In this document: in pieces, positions 1 to 9,938 of the stretch
Layout of the letters: the number at the start of each line of letters is the position of its first letter
Numbering within the stretch: the stretch's first letter is position 1
Assembly (NCBI RefSeq): GCF_947241705.1
Contig: NC_079270.1
Location: 868,001 to 932,000 of the forward strand
Direction: 5' to 3'
Origin: Saccharomyces mikatae IFO 1815
Lineage: Eukaryota; Ascomycota; Saccharomycetes; Saccharomycetales; Saccharomycetaceae
Length of the DNA: 64,000 nt
Translations under genes and position numbers: made by a program
Notes under the pieces: generated by a model
What the model saw: the letters and a program-made list of their open reading frames with translations, nothing else
What the model was told of the DNA's origin: nothing
Databases searched by the model: none

Positions 1-113
1 ATTTTACAGTTCACTCGTCTTTCTGAACAATCTCTCCAAAATTTAAGCTCATGAACTTCAAGTACTAAGAATGAGGTCTTGAAAATGCAAAACAGGAAAT
101 TACGTGGGTAAGG

Positions 114-698
114 TCAATTTCTTCCGAATATATACAAATGATCATCGTTCTCATTCCAAAGTTTCCTTACTAAATCAACAAAACCATTCTCTTTCGTTTC
201 TAATTCGTAAATTCCATACAAGGACAACATAGATCCTCCATAAAGAGTGTAAAGAGCTAATTTATGCCATCTTGGATACTTTTCCTTCGGTATGTAATCA
301 ATGATACAACTCGTGAAACCATACTGTAAATATATTAAAAAGATGGAGGATAAAGACGCATCGAGCAGAGGATTCATGACCCCACCAGTAAAGGATGCGT
401 AAAAAGGTACCATTGTTAATGGAATCAAGGAATATCTTGCTATTCTTTCATAGTCTTTTTGATAAGAATCTTCAAAGTGAGAAGACTCTGGGGGCTTAAA
501 CATCTGTACTGAAGACGATGGTTCTTTTGTCTCATTTGCAATATTGTTTGTTTTATTTTCAGAATATAGATGACTGATACTATGAATAGTTCTTTTGGTT
601 GAAATTGTTACTCCTGGAACAATCTTTCGTATAGGATTTCTTACAATGGTGGAAGCATTAAAAACAGGCTTCAAGCCGTGAAGGAATAGTATTGCCAT
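114..698 (-). CDS. TIM18: Mitochondrial inner-membrane TIM22 translocase subunit Tim18
   Basis: The product is 194 aa. It resembles the membrane-anchor subunit of succinate dehydrogenase (SdhD/Sdh4 family), which Tim18 was derived from. In yeast it is a non-receptor subunit of the TIM22 complex that inserts carrier proteins into the inner membrane. The N terminus is a basic, hydroxylated presequence-like stretch. The C-terminal half has about three hydrophobic segments, with the conserved stretch SSIFLIYLQYGFTSCIIDYI between them, and ends DDHLYIFGRN as in S. cerevisiae. I chose the ATG at 698. The frame stays open further upstream, but only to a GTG at 734 that yeast would not normally use. 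It shares a 279-bp divergent promoter with MUM3. The presequence region differs strongly from my memory of S. cerevisiae, while the membrane part is nearly identical. Confidence 0.93.
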   Translation of the reverse strand: MAILFLHGLKPVFNASTIVRNPIRKIVPGVTISTKRTIHSISHLYSENKTNNIANETKEPSSSVQMFKPPESSHFEDSYQKDYERIARYSLIPLTMVPFYASFTGGVMNPLLDASLSSIFLIYLQYGFTSCIIDYIPKEKYPRWHKLALYTLYGGSMLSLYGIYELETKENGFVDLVRKLWNENDDHLYIFGRN

Positions 699-848
699 AA
701 GTTTAAACTGCTTAGTTGCTGCAGTCCGCAACACTGTTATTTATTGTATGTGTTCCATTGTTTGGAAGAAGCCATTTTTATCAATTCTTCTCTCTCGGAA
801 GAGTAACTTTTTCTCCAAAAATTTCCGAATGCCAAAAGGGAACAGAAT

Positions 849-857
849 GACACAAAA
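849..857 (+). promoter_or_regulatory. Middle sporulation element (Ndt80 site) of MUM3
   Basis: GACACAAAA fits the MSE consensus gNCRCAAAW exactly. It lies 121-129 bp upstream of the MUM3 start codon. MUM3 is a meiosis and sporulation gene, so an Ndt80 site here is expected. The match is seen directly; binding is inferred. Confidence 0.6.
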
Positions 858-977
858 TGAAAAATGTGGAGGTTCACAAGGCAAGATATACAACGTAGAA
901 GAAACACAACTTACCTCAATTGAACTAATATTTTCTTTTTGCAATAAAACAGACTAGGCAAAGGTAAGAATTCTGAG

Positions 978-2417
978 ATGGGCTTCGTCGATTTCTTCGA
1001 AACCTATATGGTAGGTTCTAGGGTCCAATTTAAACAGTTAGATATTTCTGATTGGTTGAGCCTGACACCAAGATTGCTTACTCTTTTCGGATACTTTTTT
1101 ATCCATTCCTTTTTCACTTCAATCAGTGTCTTTCTGCAATTTGTCAATACTAGTTCCTTTTGCCTTAGATTACACCTACTATATGACAGATTTTGGTCAA
1201 ATGTACCCATAATCGGCGAGTATAAAATTCGGCTCCTTTCGAGAATACTTAGGTATACTGAGGTGAAAATAATACCAAACTTAGATAAGGCACTGGAGGT
1301 GATTGAAATATGGTTTCAATTACATTTAGTTGAAATGACCTTTGAGAAAAAAAAAAAAGTTCAAGTATTTATTAGCAGTGGAAGTGATGATCTTAACTTT
1401 TTTCAAGATAATAAATTTCAAACTACGTTAATGATATGCAACCATCGATCAGTCAATGATTATACTTTGATTAATTACTTATTCTTCAAAAGTTGTCCAA
1501 CCAAATTCTATAATAAATGGGAGCTTATACAAAAGTTAAGGAAAGGAGAAGATTTACCTGAATGGCCCCAGTTAAAATTCCTTGGTTGGGGAAAAATGTT
1601 CAACTTTCCCCAATTAGATTTACTAAAGAACATATTTTTTAAGGATGAAACTCTCACTTTATCACCAGAAAATCTAAAAGATCTTCTAGTGGCACAAAAC
1701 AACAAGGCTATAGCTATTTTTCCCGAAGTTAATATCATGAGTTTAGAGTTATCAATAATTCAAAGGAAACTAAATCAAGATTTTCCCTTTGTTATTAATT
1801 TTTACAATTTATTATACCCAAGATTCAAAAACTTTACCAGTTTGATGACTGCTTTTTCATCAATTAAAAACATTAAGAGAAAAAAAAATCACAATAATAT
1901 TATCAAGGAGGCCAGATACCTGTTTCACAGAGAAATTGATAAATTGGTTCATAAGAGTATAACAATGGAGCCTTCCAATATGTCCGATAAGATATTACCG
2001 CCTTTGATCATGGATAATACATTTTTACTTGACAAAAAGAAAAATACCAGCAATGACAAGCCCAAACCAGTGCGAATCAATCCCTACATTTATGACTTCA
2101 CCATAGTATATTACAGAGTCAAATATACAGATAGTGGGCATGATCATATTAATGGCGATTTGAAAATCCATAAAGGTTATGAATTAGAGCAGATCTCCCC
2201 AACAGTATTTGAAATGATACAGCCAGAAATGGAGTCCGAAGACAACAGAAAAGAAAAAGACCCCATTGTGGTGATGATACATATAAAAAAGCACCAAATC
2301 CAACCATTACTCGCGTACAATGACGAAAGCTTGGAAAAATGGCTTGAAAATAGATGGATAGAGAAAGATAGATTAATCGAATCCTTGCAAAAAAATATCA
2401 AAGTTGAGACCAAATAA
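978..2417 (+). CDS. MUM3: Mum3, acyltransferase-like protein of spore-wall formation
   Basis: The product is 479 aa, the same length as S. cerevisiae Mum3. Yeast Mum3 is needed for outer spore-wall organisation and resembles lysophospholipid acyltransferases. Hydrophobic stretches fill roughly residues 25-60. An HX4D acyltransferase motif, NHRSVND, is visible with His156 and Asp161. A second conserved block, AIFPEVN (about residues 246-252), matches the glycerolipid acyltransferase EGT-type position, here with Pro-Glu. The coding sequence contains a run of 12 A at 1347-1358 (Lys-rich), a slippage-prone site. The promoter carries an Ndt80-type element. The start is the first ATG, with an in-frame stop a short way upstream. 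The exact acyl substrate is not known to me. Confidence 0.93.
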   Translation: MGFVDFFETYMVGSRVQFKQLDISDWLSLTPRLLTLFGYFFIHSFFTSISVFLQFVNTSSFCLRLHLLYDRFWSNVPIIGEYKIRLLSRILRYTEVKIIPNLDKALEVIEIWFQLHLVEMTFEKKKKVQVFISSGSDDLNFFQDNKFQTTLMICNHRSVNDYTLINYLFFKSCPTKFYNKWELIQKLRKGEDLPEWPQLKFLGWGKMFNFPQLDLLKNIFFKDETLTLSPENLKDLLVAQNNKAIAIFPEVNIMSLELSIIQRKLNQDFPFVINFYNLLYPRFKNFTSLMTAFSSIKNIKRKKNHNNIIKEARYLFHREIDKLVHKSITMEPSNMSDKILPPLIMDNTFLLDKKKNTSNDKPKPVRINPYIYDFTIVYYRVKYTDSGHDHINGDLKIHKGYELEQISPTVFEMIQPEMESEDNRKEKDPIVVMIHIKKHQIQPLLAYNDESLEKWLENRWIEKDRLIESLQKNIKVETK

Positions 2418-2616
2418 AGATCGATGAATCAGAGTATATACGTGTGTATATATTTCACTTTCTATAAAGGAGAAAAAAGTTAAAAAAATAATAATATTTG
2501 AATCAAATAAACGAAAAAAACCATAAAACGATCATGATAAGATAATGTACATTATTGAGAATGCTTCATTGATGACATGCAGTGCAAAAAGAAATAAAAC
2601 TACCAGAAAACACACT

Positions 2617-3072
2617 TTATTTCTTCTTTGGGGCCCCCAAAGGCGAACCAATATTGTTACCTCTCAACTTGACACCCAAGGCCCTTTCCAACTTGGAAAG
2701 GACTTGCTGGTTTGGAATAGCCCTGGCCGCTTCGTAATCATTAACCACTGTTGGCTTCTCGTTGATCTTGGTGGCCAAATCCTTCTGCGACATTTTTTTG
2801 TCCGTTCTGGCGCGTGAAATAGCCCTACCAACATTTGGGTCTAACTTCTTCGGCTTCACGATATCTGTCTCACGGTCGACTTTGGTCAACCTCTGGCCCT
2901 CATTGTCACCCTTGGTGTTGGTAGAGCCGTACTTCTTGTCCACGGAGACAACCAAACCTTGTCTTCTCGCAGCATTGATTTGGCCCTGAGATCTGGCAAC
3001 GTTGGCCCTTGGGCCAGAACCGCCAGCTCTGGCTCTGCTACCGATAATAGTATTGGTATCCCAGTCAGACAT
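2617..3072 (-). CDS. MBF1: Multiprotein bridging factor 1, transcriptional coactivator
   Basis: The product is 151 aa, the full family length. The N-terminal MBF1 domain begins [12 protein letters not shown] Cro/C1-type helix-turn-helix follows at about residues 83-137 ([20 protein letters not shown]... [24 protein letters not shown]). It ends in a basic tail. Yeast Mbf1 bridges Gcn4 to TBP and also helps prevent +1 frameshifting on stalled ribosomes. It is transcribed away from BUD7 and converges on MUM3, with 199 bp between the two ends. A step-type heat-shock element lies about 225-250 bp upstream, in line with Hsf1-dependent expression of this gene. Codon use is strongly biased towards preferred codons, as for an abundant protein. 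Confidence 0.97.
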   Translation of the reverse strand: MSDWDTNTIIGSRARAGGSGPRANVARSQGQINAARRQGLVVSVDKKYGSTNTKGDNEGQRLTKVDRETDIVKPKKLDPNVGRAISRARTDKKMSQKDLATKINEKPTVVNDYEAARAIPNQQVLSKLERALGVKLRGNNIGSPLGAPKKK

Positions 3073-3295
3073 ATTTCTTCTTTGTAAAGTTTACTTTTGC
3101 TCTTTAAAAATTCCTTGCTAGCTAGCTAATTAGCCTGTAAGATATATAAGACGTATAGCTCCTCTCTACAAACACTTCAAAGCTTTTACTGACTAAGGAA
3201 CCGCGCCTTTAAACTACCCAATATATACCACCTCCGGTCAAGGGGGCGCCGCTTCGTGGAAGAAGCAACGGCGTCTTTCAATATTCTCAGGATTT

Positions 3296-3320
3296 GTTCC
3301 ATGAAGTTCCATGAAATTCC
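3296..3320. promoter_or_regulatory. Step-type heat-shock element upstream of MBF1
   Basis: Three nTTCn pentamers (gTTCc, gTTCc, aTTCc) start exactly 10 bp apart, each separated by ATGAA. This is the step-type Hsf1 arrangement, TTC-n7-TTC-n7-TTC. It lies 224-248 bp upstream of the MBF1 ATG and more than 500 bp from BUD7. MBF1 is, as I recall, among the small set of Hsf1-dependent yeast genes. Confidence 0.65.
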
Positions 3321-3570
3321 ATAGGTCGGGCAACATTTTATCAGGGTAACACTATGAATTATTATTATATTCCTATCCTTTACACAGTTGCAGGCATGCG
3401 TTTTGTCATAACAACAACCCTTACGGTCTCTCTTACGGATTATAGAAAAATAAAACACATTTAGCATGACTCCGCAAGTTTTATATGCCAGTTAGTCCTT
3501 GGAATAGGTGCAGAAGCATCTTTTAGACATTCTAAGAAACAAGTTGGTCAGAGCCGCCCAACAATTCTAT

Positions 3571-3576
3571 CACGTG
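3571..3576. promoter_or_regulatory. CACGTG E-box (Cbf1/Pho4 type)
   Basis: The palindrome TCACGTGA sits about 250 bp upstream of BUD7. The sequence match is certain. Which factor uses it, if any, is not shown. Confidence 0.4.
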
Positions 3577-3826
3577 ATCACATATGCTTCACTTTTTTTT
3601 TATCTCTCGCTCTCTGTCGGTACCTGGTACCTGGACCAGGAAAAGAAGAAGGATCTGAAGAGCAAAATAAGAATATATGCATGTAGCCTGAGGCCATAAG
3701 TTTTGGCTCGAAGTAATGATGTTTCTGGCATTTTTTTTAAGAAGTTTTTCTGCAGAACGATTCTCATACGAATTGAAGTGGTGAGTTAAGCAACATAGCA
3801 AACTAAAGAAGAAAGGGTTCACTCTG

Positions 3827-6067
3827 ATGATTACACAGAATTCCATACCAGAGGTGAAAGAAAATTTTATTGGTTACGCTCTGAATGAGAGAAGGATCCG
3901 GTTGCCGCAGTTCCAAGATTTAGGGCCAGCAGACCTGATTACACTGGCAAAATACTTACCCACCTCGGGTAATACAAATGTTATAAACAGTACAAGTAGA
4001 AATAATGGTGTCATGATGCGCTCTCCTGCAGCGGCTGGACCCTATGACACCGGTTCGTCCATGGTAGCCAATGGAGCAACCAGTGACGCCGCCGTTACCA
4101 CGAACTCTACCGCAGCATCTATATACAGTGACAACAAGGGTACCAATGATACGGCCTCGATGATTACCGAGTTTCATCCACTCAATAAACTGAAGGGCGA
4201 AGTAGGGACCTTTTTTTATTCCATGGGTGTCGATACCTCCAGTCCAACTTCAATTGCGATATTTTTAAAGGAGATTTCAGATATTATTACCGAGAAACCT
4301 CAAGTATGGTTTGGCAAAAGCAAAACGTTCCATGTTGCTCGGGTCTCATTTTCAACATGGAATGCCTTTAGAAGATGCGACATAAACGTCATTGTAAATA
4401 TCCCTGGAACCATCCAAAACTACATAGTGGATTGCAACGGTGAAAGCCAGAATTTAGAGATGTGTGCGGAACATGATTTGATATGGGCGGAAACATTTGT
4501 AAGTGGGGTAGTACGGTCAATCATGTTAATGAAGGAAAACGCTGAAGAGGGAGAATTGCAAAATTTGGTGGAGACGTTGATTTTGAACCCATTGGCGGCT
4601 GGACAAATCGATGATGTGGCAGAAATGTTTATTGATTCGTTCCCTATAATCTACCACAAGGGCCCACTGTTAGGTGCTCCTTATTGTATTGCTAATGTAA
4701 CAAAAACCAACAACTACTTGGTAGAGACACTGGTGGAGCTAGTTAAGTTGACTCGTAGCGTTGGTAGGGCGGAAGTAATGTTGAAAGATTTGGCCACTGA
4801 TAACCCTGAGGTCACCATAATACTGACCAAGATCTACTTGGTATGCGATCGAGAAATAGATGCAACGAAGCTCATGTATGATACGCTTTTACGGGATGAC
4901 AAAATAACCGATACTAATAACTACATGGACTACAAATCAGAACTACTGTGCTTACAGGCGCAATTTTTGGTAGACAAAAAGCAAGACTACAATCTGGCAC
5001 AAAACATAGCGCAAGAAGCCGCCAATTGTTCTCCAAGTGAATTCAAACCTTGGTATATTCTATCCAAAGTATACGTGAAACTGAACGATATTGAAAACGC
5101 CCTGCTAATACTAAATTCATGTCCCATGTCTCCATTGAAGGAAAAATACGTACTGAAAAGAGTGGTTCCATTATCTTCTGATAATAGTCTTCATTTACCA
5201 CTACCAATTGATGTCGTACTGGATGAAGTGACATCATTGAATCCGCAGGACGTTCAGAAGGAGCACCGTTCCGCAGATTCGATGCTGGTGAATTTAGCTG
5301 CGTCGAATTTGAAATCTACATTCCAATTGGCGTACCGCTTATTAACAGAAATTGTGCAAATCACCGGCTGGGAAAATCTGTTAAAGTATAGGTCAAATAT
5401 ATTTGTTATGGAAGACGAATACCAAAAGTCGTCATCTTCATTATCCAAAAGCGTCAATGAACAAGAAGAAGTGCCCTTGAGGGCAAAAAGGCTATGTGAA
5501 AGATGGTTGGACAATCTCTTCATGCTATTATATGAGGATTTAAAAATGTATACATTATGGCAAACAGAACAACTGTACATGGACGTACGAAATAACAACC
5601 ACAATAAATTGACGTTTGAATGGGAGTTGTTTGGACTTTGTGCACGCCGTTTGGGGCATTTCCCTGAAGCCGCAAAGGCATTTCAGAACGGCCTGTCACA
5701 GAGATTTTCACCAAGGTGTGCAAGAAAGCTGCTGGAATATTGTGTAAACGAGCGTCAACGGATAAAGAAGTTCATTAACTCACCCAACTCGCATGACATG
5801 GCTCCTGAGATGATAAGCTCACGCATAAGCGAACTGGACAACAGCATTATCGATCTTTGCGTGAAAATATGTTGCTGGAACCACCGTTGGTATACTGAGT
5901 TCTCTATAAGTTTACTCGATTCTTTAAGCGTGGTCATCCAAGATATGGGATTAACAAAAGTATCCAATGAAATATCGTCGAGATACTCAGAGACTGTTCT
6001 CAAATTGGTCCGGGAGAACTTGCTCGATTTTTTTGCTACTGGCACCAACGGGTATTATGATGCATAA
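3827..6067 (+). CDS. BUD7: Bud7, exomer-associated cargo adaptor (ChAPs family)
   Basis: The product is 746 aa. Bud7 is one of four ChAPs proteins (Chs5-Arf1-binding proteins) that form the exomer coat at the trans-Golgi network and select cargo such as Chs3 for the bud neck. The protein shows the family's helical, TPR-like repeats in the C-terminal two thirds (for example AQNIAQEAANCSPSEFKPW and a repeat near FPEAAKAFQNGLSQ). A low-complexity Ser/Thr/Asn-rich insert lies near residues 45-105, between the N-terminal segment and the repeats. It ends in the short tail FFATGTNGYYDA. Bch1 is its duplicate partner. It is divergent from MBF1 and tandem with RAX1. Confidence 0.96.
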   Translation: MITQNSIPEVKENFIGYALNERRIRLPQFQDLGPADLITLAKYLPTSGNTNVINSTSRNNGVMMRSPAAAGPYDTGSSMVANGATSDAAVTTNSTAASIYSDNKGTNDTASMITEFHPLNKLKGEVGTFFYSMGVDTSSPTSIAIFLKEISDIITEKPQVWFGKSKTFHVARVSFSTWNAFRRCDINVIVNIPGTIQNYIVDCNGESQNLEMCAEHDLIWAETFVSGVVRSIMLMKENAEEGELQNLVETLILNPLAAGQIDDVAEMFIDSFPIIYHKGPLLGAPYCIANVTKTNNYLVETLVELVKLTRSVGRAEVMLKDLATDNPEVTIILTKIYLVCDREIDATKLMYDTLLRDDKITDTNNYMDYKSELLCLQAQFLVDKKQDYNLAQNIAQEAANCSPSEFKPWYILSKVYVKLNDIENALLILNSCPMSPLKEKYVLKRVVPLSSDNSLHLPLPIDVVLDEVTSLNPQDVQKEHRSADSMLVNLAASNLKSTFQLAYRLLTEIVQITGWENLLKYRSNIFVMEDEYQKSSSSLSKSVNEQEEVPLRAKRLCERWLDNLFMLLYEDLKMYTLWQTEQLYMDVRNNNHNKLTFEWELFGLCARRLGHFPEAAKAFQNGLSQRFSPRCARKLLEYCVNERQRIKKFINSPNSHDMAPEMISSRISELDNSIIDLCVKICCWNHRWYTEFSISLLDSLSVVIQDMGLTKVSNEISSRYSETVLKLVRENLLDFFATGTNGYYDA

Positions 6068-6383
6068 ATACGAACAAAAATACATTAATACGTATATAGA
6101 ATACAAAAAGTTGGTAGGTGATAGGAAACGATACTCATCAGAATCGTGTTGAATTTTTGAACTTCTCGATCCATGACCCAGCAAGCATTAACATACCAAT
6201 GCTGGTACGAAGCCGCCGCCCCGCCATTTAAAGAAAAGTATTCGTGTTTCGAGAATGCGGACAAAGTGAAAATAAAACATAACACATAAAAGGAAACTGG
6301 GTATAAACAACTGAGTTTAGAGAATTCCTGAGAGAAAAGTTCAAAACTGTCCCTATACGTTTATAGGAGAAAGCTCACCAAAA
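6068..6383. other. BUD7-RAX1 spacer
   Basis: This 316-bp spacer holds the BUD7 3' end and the RAX1 promoter. A GC-rich patch at 6211-6223 includes AGCCGCCG, which only partly fits the Ume6 URS1 consensus. A short frame starting inside the end of BUD7 and running to 6152 probably corresponds to the dubious S. cerevisiae ORF YOR300W. I do not treat it as a gene. Confidence 0.5.
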
Positions 6384-7661
6384 ATGAATAGAGTGCAAGA
6401 TTTCGAGAAAATCCAACGGGAACGATTACCAACATTGTATGAAGTACTAATACAAAGGACATCGCAGCCAGTTGATCTCTGGACTTTCTATACGTTTCTT
6501 TCGCAATTTCCATATGCCATCAATTACCTGGACTTTTGGGTCGATCTCATGGCGCACACACGACTTTGTAAGAGCTATGTCGAGTTGGTAACGAAATCAC
6601 TAATCAATTTCCCAAAAGAGAATGGGGGCGCATCTACGACCACGCTTGATTTGCTAAACGCACTGATAGAAGAAGGACACTTAGACCTGGAAGCTCCCGG
6701 AAGACTCTTAAAATCTGACGGTCAAGACATGCCGTTCTCGCCAAAGTTGAACCAATTACTGGGAGATTGGAAACGCCAATCAGGCATGAGTCAAGACTCC
6801 TTAAGAAGAGATGACATAGCGCTAATCGTGGACGAAATACTGAAAAGGCGCTCACAACAAGATGGTATACCGCAAATCACTACAAAACAACTGTTTCACA
6901 GCGCAGTAGGTCTCTGTAACACCTACTTAGTTTCCCCGGAACAAAGCGAACGGTACCTGAGTAACATCCCCACGGAAACGCGGAATCGCATTATAGAGGA
7001 CATACAGGTCCAGCAAAAATACGACATTGAGGTTTTCGATGATATCAAGAACCTGACTTACCAGTTTTTAGAAATGGACTGCTTCCCGAAATTTCTAAGC
7101 CGGGTCGCCCTACACAACATTCATGATGAGATATCCGACTGGAGGTTCCACTCAGTGAACGCTACTAACGAAAAAGGCAAGCGCTTCCGAGGACAAGCAC
7201 ACATTTCCCGCTCGCCATTCTCCAACCACACATCAATCAGTCGTATCGGCTTTGGTTTGCTATGGCTGGGCATCGGCTTCTGGATCGGGTACGTACTGAT
7301 CTTCCTAGCATACGGACGCGCCATCCGTGTTGTTACTGTCGTGCCATTTGCACTGGGATGTTACTGTATTGTGTGCGGTATGTACCAAGTGGATATTGTG
7401 TATTCTTGGTTTGGTGTCACACAAAGACTACTCCACAGACACAAAAACAGTAGCAGTGACCAAGATGGTGTTTCTGCCGGCTCCGATCACGTGCCTGTGT
7501 TACTTGCCGTGTTTGGCGGCAAGCGCCGTCTGACCCGCGTGAAGCACCCATTTACTCGGCAGCTTCTGCGTAAGCGTGGATTGTGGTGTCTATTACTCGT
7601 AGTGGGTGCCACTGCCGCATTTACGGTTATTTTCAGCTGTGTTCCTGGCCGTCGTGTATGA
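6384..7661 (+). CDS. RAX1: Rax1, bipolar bud-site selection membrane protein
   Basis: The product is 425 aa. Rax1 works with Rax2 as a persistent landmark at cell poles for bipolar budding. The N-terminal half is a soluble RGS-like domain (about residues 10-250; LWTFYTFLSQFPYAINYLDFW is near its start). Three hydrophobic helices follow (around residues 290-312, 317-343 and 400-420). The end CVPGRRV is as in S. cerevisiae. It is about ten residues shorter at the N terminus than the S. cerevisiae protein I remember, because the ATG used here is the first in frame. Its 3' end is 500 bp from the CPA1 uORF. Confidence 0.95.
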   Translation: MNRVQDFEKIQRERLPTLYEVLIQRTSQPVDLWTFYTFLSQFPYAINYLDFWVDLMAHTRLCKSYVELVTKSLINFPKENGGASTTTLDLLNALIEEGHLDLEAPGRLLKSDGQDMPFSPKLNQLLGDWKRQSGMSQDSLRRDDIALIVDEILKRRSQQDGIPQITTKQLFHSAVGLCNTYLVSPEQSERYLSNIPTETRNRIIEDIQVQQKYDIEVFDDIKNLTYQFLEMDCFPKFLSRVALHNIHDEISDWRFHSVNATNEKGKRFRGQAHISRSPFSNHTSISRIGFGLLWLGIGFWIGYVLIFLAYGRAIRVVTVVPFALGCYCIVCGMYQVDIVYSWFGVTQRLLHRHKNSSSDQDGVSAGSDHVPVLLAVFGGKRRLTRVKHPFTRQLLRKRGLWCLLLVVGATAAFTVIFSCVPGRRV

Positions 7662-7802
7662 TTTATTGTTCGTCACCCGGATGTCAAAACCTGTGCACAA
7701 CACTCTTGCTATGGCGCGTGACGCTAAGTACAGGAAACAGCGAGGGGCCCGTTAAGTGCAGGTTTTACCGACGACGCCCGGCGCTTTCCGCGGGAAGCAG
7801 TT

Positions 7803-7809
7803 TGACTCA
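7803..7809. promoter_or_regulatory. Gcn4 site upstream of CPA1
   Basis: TGACTCA is the perfect Gcn4 core. It is about 100 bp upstream of the TATA box and 527-533 bp upstream of the CPA1 ATG. CPA1 is under general amino-acid control in yeast. A related TTACTCA lies just downstream on the opposite strand. Confidence 0.7.
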
Positions 7810-7908
7810 TCCATCGCATCGCATTACCTCATGATGAGTAAATGATAGGAAATTTCATCTTATCACATCTCTCGGAAAAAGAAAAAATAGAAAGAGGTGG
7901 TAACTTGG

Positions 7909-7917
7909 TATATAAGG
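7909..7917 (+). promoter_or_regulatory. TATA box of CPA1
   Basis: TATATAAGG lies upstream of the pyrimidine-rich tract and about 260 bp before the uORF. It is the best TATA match in the spacer. Confidence 0.55.
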
Positions 7918-8171
7918 TTCTCTACTAGAACATTTGTCTAACTAATAAAGGTATTAAATTATTCTGCCATTTTTTTTTTCATACCCCTCCTTTTTCTTTC
8001 TTTTTCTTGATTCCTCGTTTCTTTTTTTCTTTTTTTTTTTTTTTCTTCTATCTAGAACTATAACACAATTACATTCGAGCATCTAATTGTTTAAATATTG
8101 CAGAGTAAAAGGTAATCAATTCTCCTACACACCCGCTTTGCAGATTTGAAATAAGGAAACAAAAACATTAT

Positions 8172-8249
8172 ATGTTTAGCTTATCCAACTCTCAATATAC
8201 CTGCCAAGACTACATATCTGACCACATCTGGAAAACTAGCTCCCACTAA
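8172..8249 (+). CDS. Arginine attenuator peptide (uORF of CPA1)
   Basis: A 25-codon upstream ORF encodes [20 protein letters not shown] followed by KTSSH. As far as I recall this is identical to the S. cerevisiae CPA1 leader peptide (YOR302W). In the presence of arginine the nascent peptide stalls the ribosome at its stop codon. This blocks scanning to CPA1 and triggers nonsense-mediated decay of the mRNA. The conserved Asp13 of the family (Gln12-Asp13-Tyr14 here) is present. The stop codon is 86 bp upstream of the CPA1 ATG. The peptide is fully conserved while CPA1 itself has drifted, as expected if the peptide sequence is the regulatory element. Confidence 0.95.
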   Translation: MFSLSNSQYTCQDYISDHIWKTSSH

Positions 8250-8335
8250 TTTCACTGCTTTATCCCAAATTCTATCAAAAAAAAAACTACCTTTTTAAAA
8301 AAAACAACTTTGAACAAACTCAAAATTTATTAATA

Positions 8336-9571
8336 ATGTCTTCTACTCAAACAAAAGCTACTTTTTCTATACAAAATGGACCTTCTTTTCAAGGTATCTC
8401 TTTTGGAGCAAACAAATCTGTTGCTGGTGAAACGGTCTTCACAACCTCTCTAGTTGGTTACCCAGAGTCCATGACTGATCCTTCCTACCGTGGCCAGATA
8501 TTAGTTTTCACTCAACCCCTGATTGGTAACTACGGTGTTCCATCCGGCGATGCTCGTGACGAATTCAATCTATTGAAGTATTTTGAATCTCCACACATCC
8601 ATGTCGTCGGCATCGTTGTGGCTGAATATGCTTACCAATACTCTCATTGGACTGCTGTTGAATCCTTGGGCCAATGGTGTGAAAGAGAAGGTGTTACTGC
8701 CATCACTGGTGTTGACACTCGTGAGTTGGTACAATACTTGAGAGAGCAGGGTTCTTCTTTGGGTCGTATTACTTTGGCTGATCAAGACCCAGTCCCATAC
8801 GTAAATACCATGAAAACCAACTTAGTTGCTCAGGTAACCACGAAAAAACCATTTCACATCTCCGCTTTACCTGGAAAAGCTAGGGCAAATGTTGCATTAA
8901 TCGATTGCGGTGTCAAAGAAAATATCATTAGATGCTTGGTCAAGAGAGGCGCCAATGTAACCGTTTTCCCTTATGATTACAGAATTCAAGATATCGCTTC
9001 AGAATTCGATGGTATTTTCTTATCCAATGGGCCAGGTAATCCAGAACTATGCCAGACCACAATCACCAACGTCAGGGAATTATTGAACAACCCCATTTAT
9101 GATCGTATTCCTATCTTCGGTATTTGTCTTGGCCACCAGCTTCTAGCTCTCGCCTCCGGTGCCTCTACTCACAAATTGAAATATGGTAATAGAGCTCACA
9201 ATATCCCTGCCATGGATTTGACCACCGGCCAATGCCATATTACATCTCAAAACCACGGCTATGCAGTGGATGCTGAGACTTTAGCAAAGGATCTATGGAA
9301 ACCTTACTTTGTCAATTTAAATGACAAATCGAACGAAGGCATGATACATCTTCATAGACCTATTTTCTCTACTCAATTCCACCCAGAGGCTAAGGGCGGT
9401 CCCTTAGACACTGCCATTCTTTTCGACAAATTCTTCGGCAATATTGAAGCTTACCAATTGGATACTCAAAGAGAAAGTTCAATCCCACTAAAAGTAAACC
9501 CTAGTACAGACAAATCAAAACTACAAAGTTTAAATGTTACCAAGTTAGCCAAGGAAAGAGTATTGTTTTAG
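8336..9571 (+). CDS. CPA1: Carbamoyl-phosphate synthase (arginine-specific), small glutaminase subunit
   Basis: The product is 411 aa, the usual length. It hydrolyses glutamine and passes ammonia to the large subunit Cpa2 for carbamoyl phosphate used in arginine synthesis. The N-terminal CPSase small-chain domain covers about residues 1-165. A class I glutamine amidotransferase domain covers about residues 195-385. The catalytic triad is visible: Cys264 in GICLGHQ, and His349 and Glu351 in [16 protein letters not shown] marks the oxyanion region. Control comes from the uORF in the leader and a Gcn4 site in the promoter. About one residue in ten differs from the S. cerevisiae sequence I recall, mostly near both ends. 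Confidence 0.98.
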   Translation: MSSTQTKATFSIQNGPSFQGISFGANKSVAGETVFTTSLVGYPESMTDPSYRGQILVFTQPLIGNYGVPSGDARDEFNLLKYFESPHIHVVGIVVAEYAYQYSHWTAVESLGQWCEREGVTAITGVDTRELVQYLREQGSSLGRITLADQDPVPYVNTMKTNLVAQVTTKKPFHISALPGKARANVALIDCGVKENIIRCLVKRGANVTVFPYDYRIQDIASEFDGIFLSNGPGNPELCQTTITNVRELLNNPIYDRIPIFGICLGHQLLALASGASTHKLKYGNRAHNIPAMDLTTGQCHITSQNHGYAVDAETLAKDLWKPYFVNLNDKSNEGMIHLHRPIFSTQFHPEAKGGPLDTAILFDKFFGNIEAYQLDTQRESSIPLKVNPSTDKSKLQSLNVTKLAKERVLF

Positions 9572-9938
9572 AAGAAAATTTCTTATACATAACTATTTAA
9601 TACACATAGAATAAGATTCGATTTAATTCATGGATTTTTTGCGCTATACTTACGTCATTGATTCATATCAATTTCCCGTTATCATAATTAACGGGCGCTT
9701 TCTATAATGGAATGGACAAAAAATTGAGTATACAATGGTTCCATATTATCCTGCCATCTCAAAGAAATAAAATTAACAAGTTCGATCATTAAATTTGGTT
9801 GGGTTTTGATAAAGATATACATAACTCAAGGAGTTTGCACAAACGCATTTTCCTTTCCTTTTTTTGTTTCATTTGCTGTCGATCAGTATCTGTTTTTTTG
9901 ATTTAGATCATAACTAAAGGAAAACGCACAGTCTTACC
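9572..9938. other. CPA1-ISW2 spacer
   Basis: This 367-bp stretch is AT-rich and holds the CPA1 3' end and ISW2 promoter. A T-rich patch lies at 9855-9900. I see no strong named site and no gene. Confidence 0.5.

Larger units (their letters stand above)
3073..3826. other. Divergent promoter MBF1/BUD7
   Basis: This 754-bp spacer serves two divergent genes. It holds a step-type heat-shock element (3296-3320), an AGGGG stress-type box (3241-3245) and a CACGTG E-box (3571-3576). I see no convincing gene in it. Confidence 0.7.
7662..8171 (+). other. CPA1 promoter and 5' leader
   Basis: This gene-free stretch contains a Gcn4 site (7803-7809), a TATA box (7909-7917) and a long pyrimidine/T-rich tract (about 7969-8052). 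It then runs into the CPA1 leader with its upstream ORF. Confidence 0.7.

Noticed and set aside
5967-6152. 61-codon frame overlapping the end of BUD7 (place of YOR300W)
   Set aside because: It shares most of its length with BUD7 in another frame and has no independent support.
6211-6223. AGCCGCCG resembling the Ume6 URS1 element before RAX1
   Set aside because: It lacks the flanking T and A of TAGCCGCCGA, and RAX1 is not a meiotic gene.
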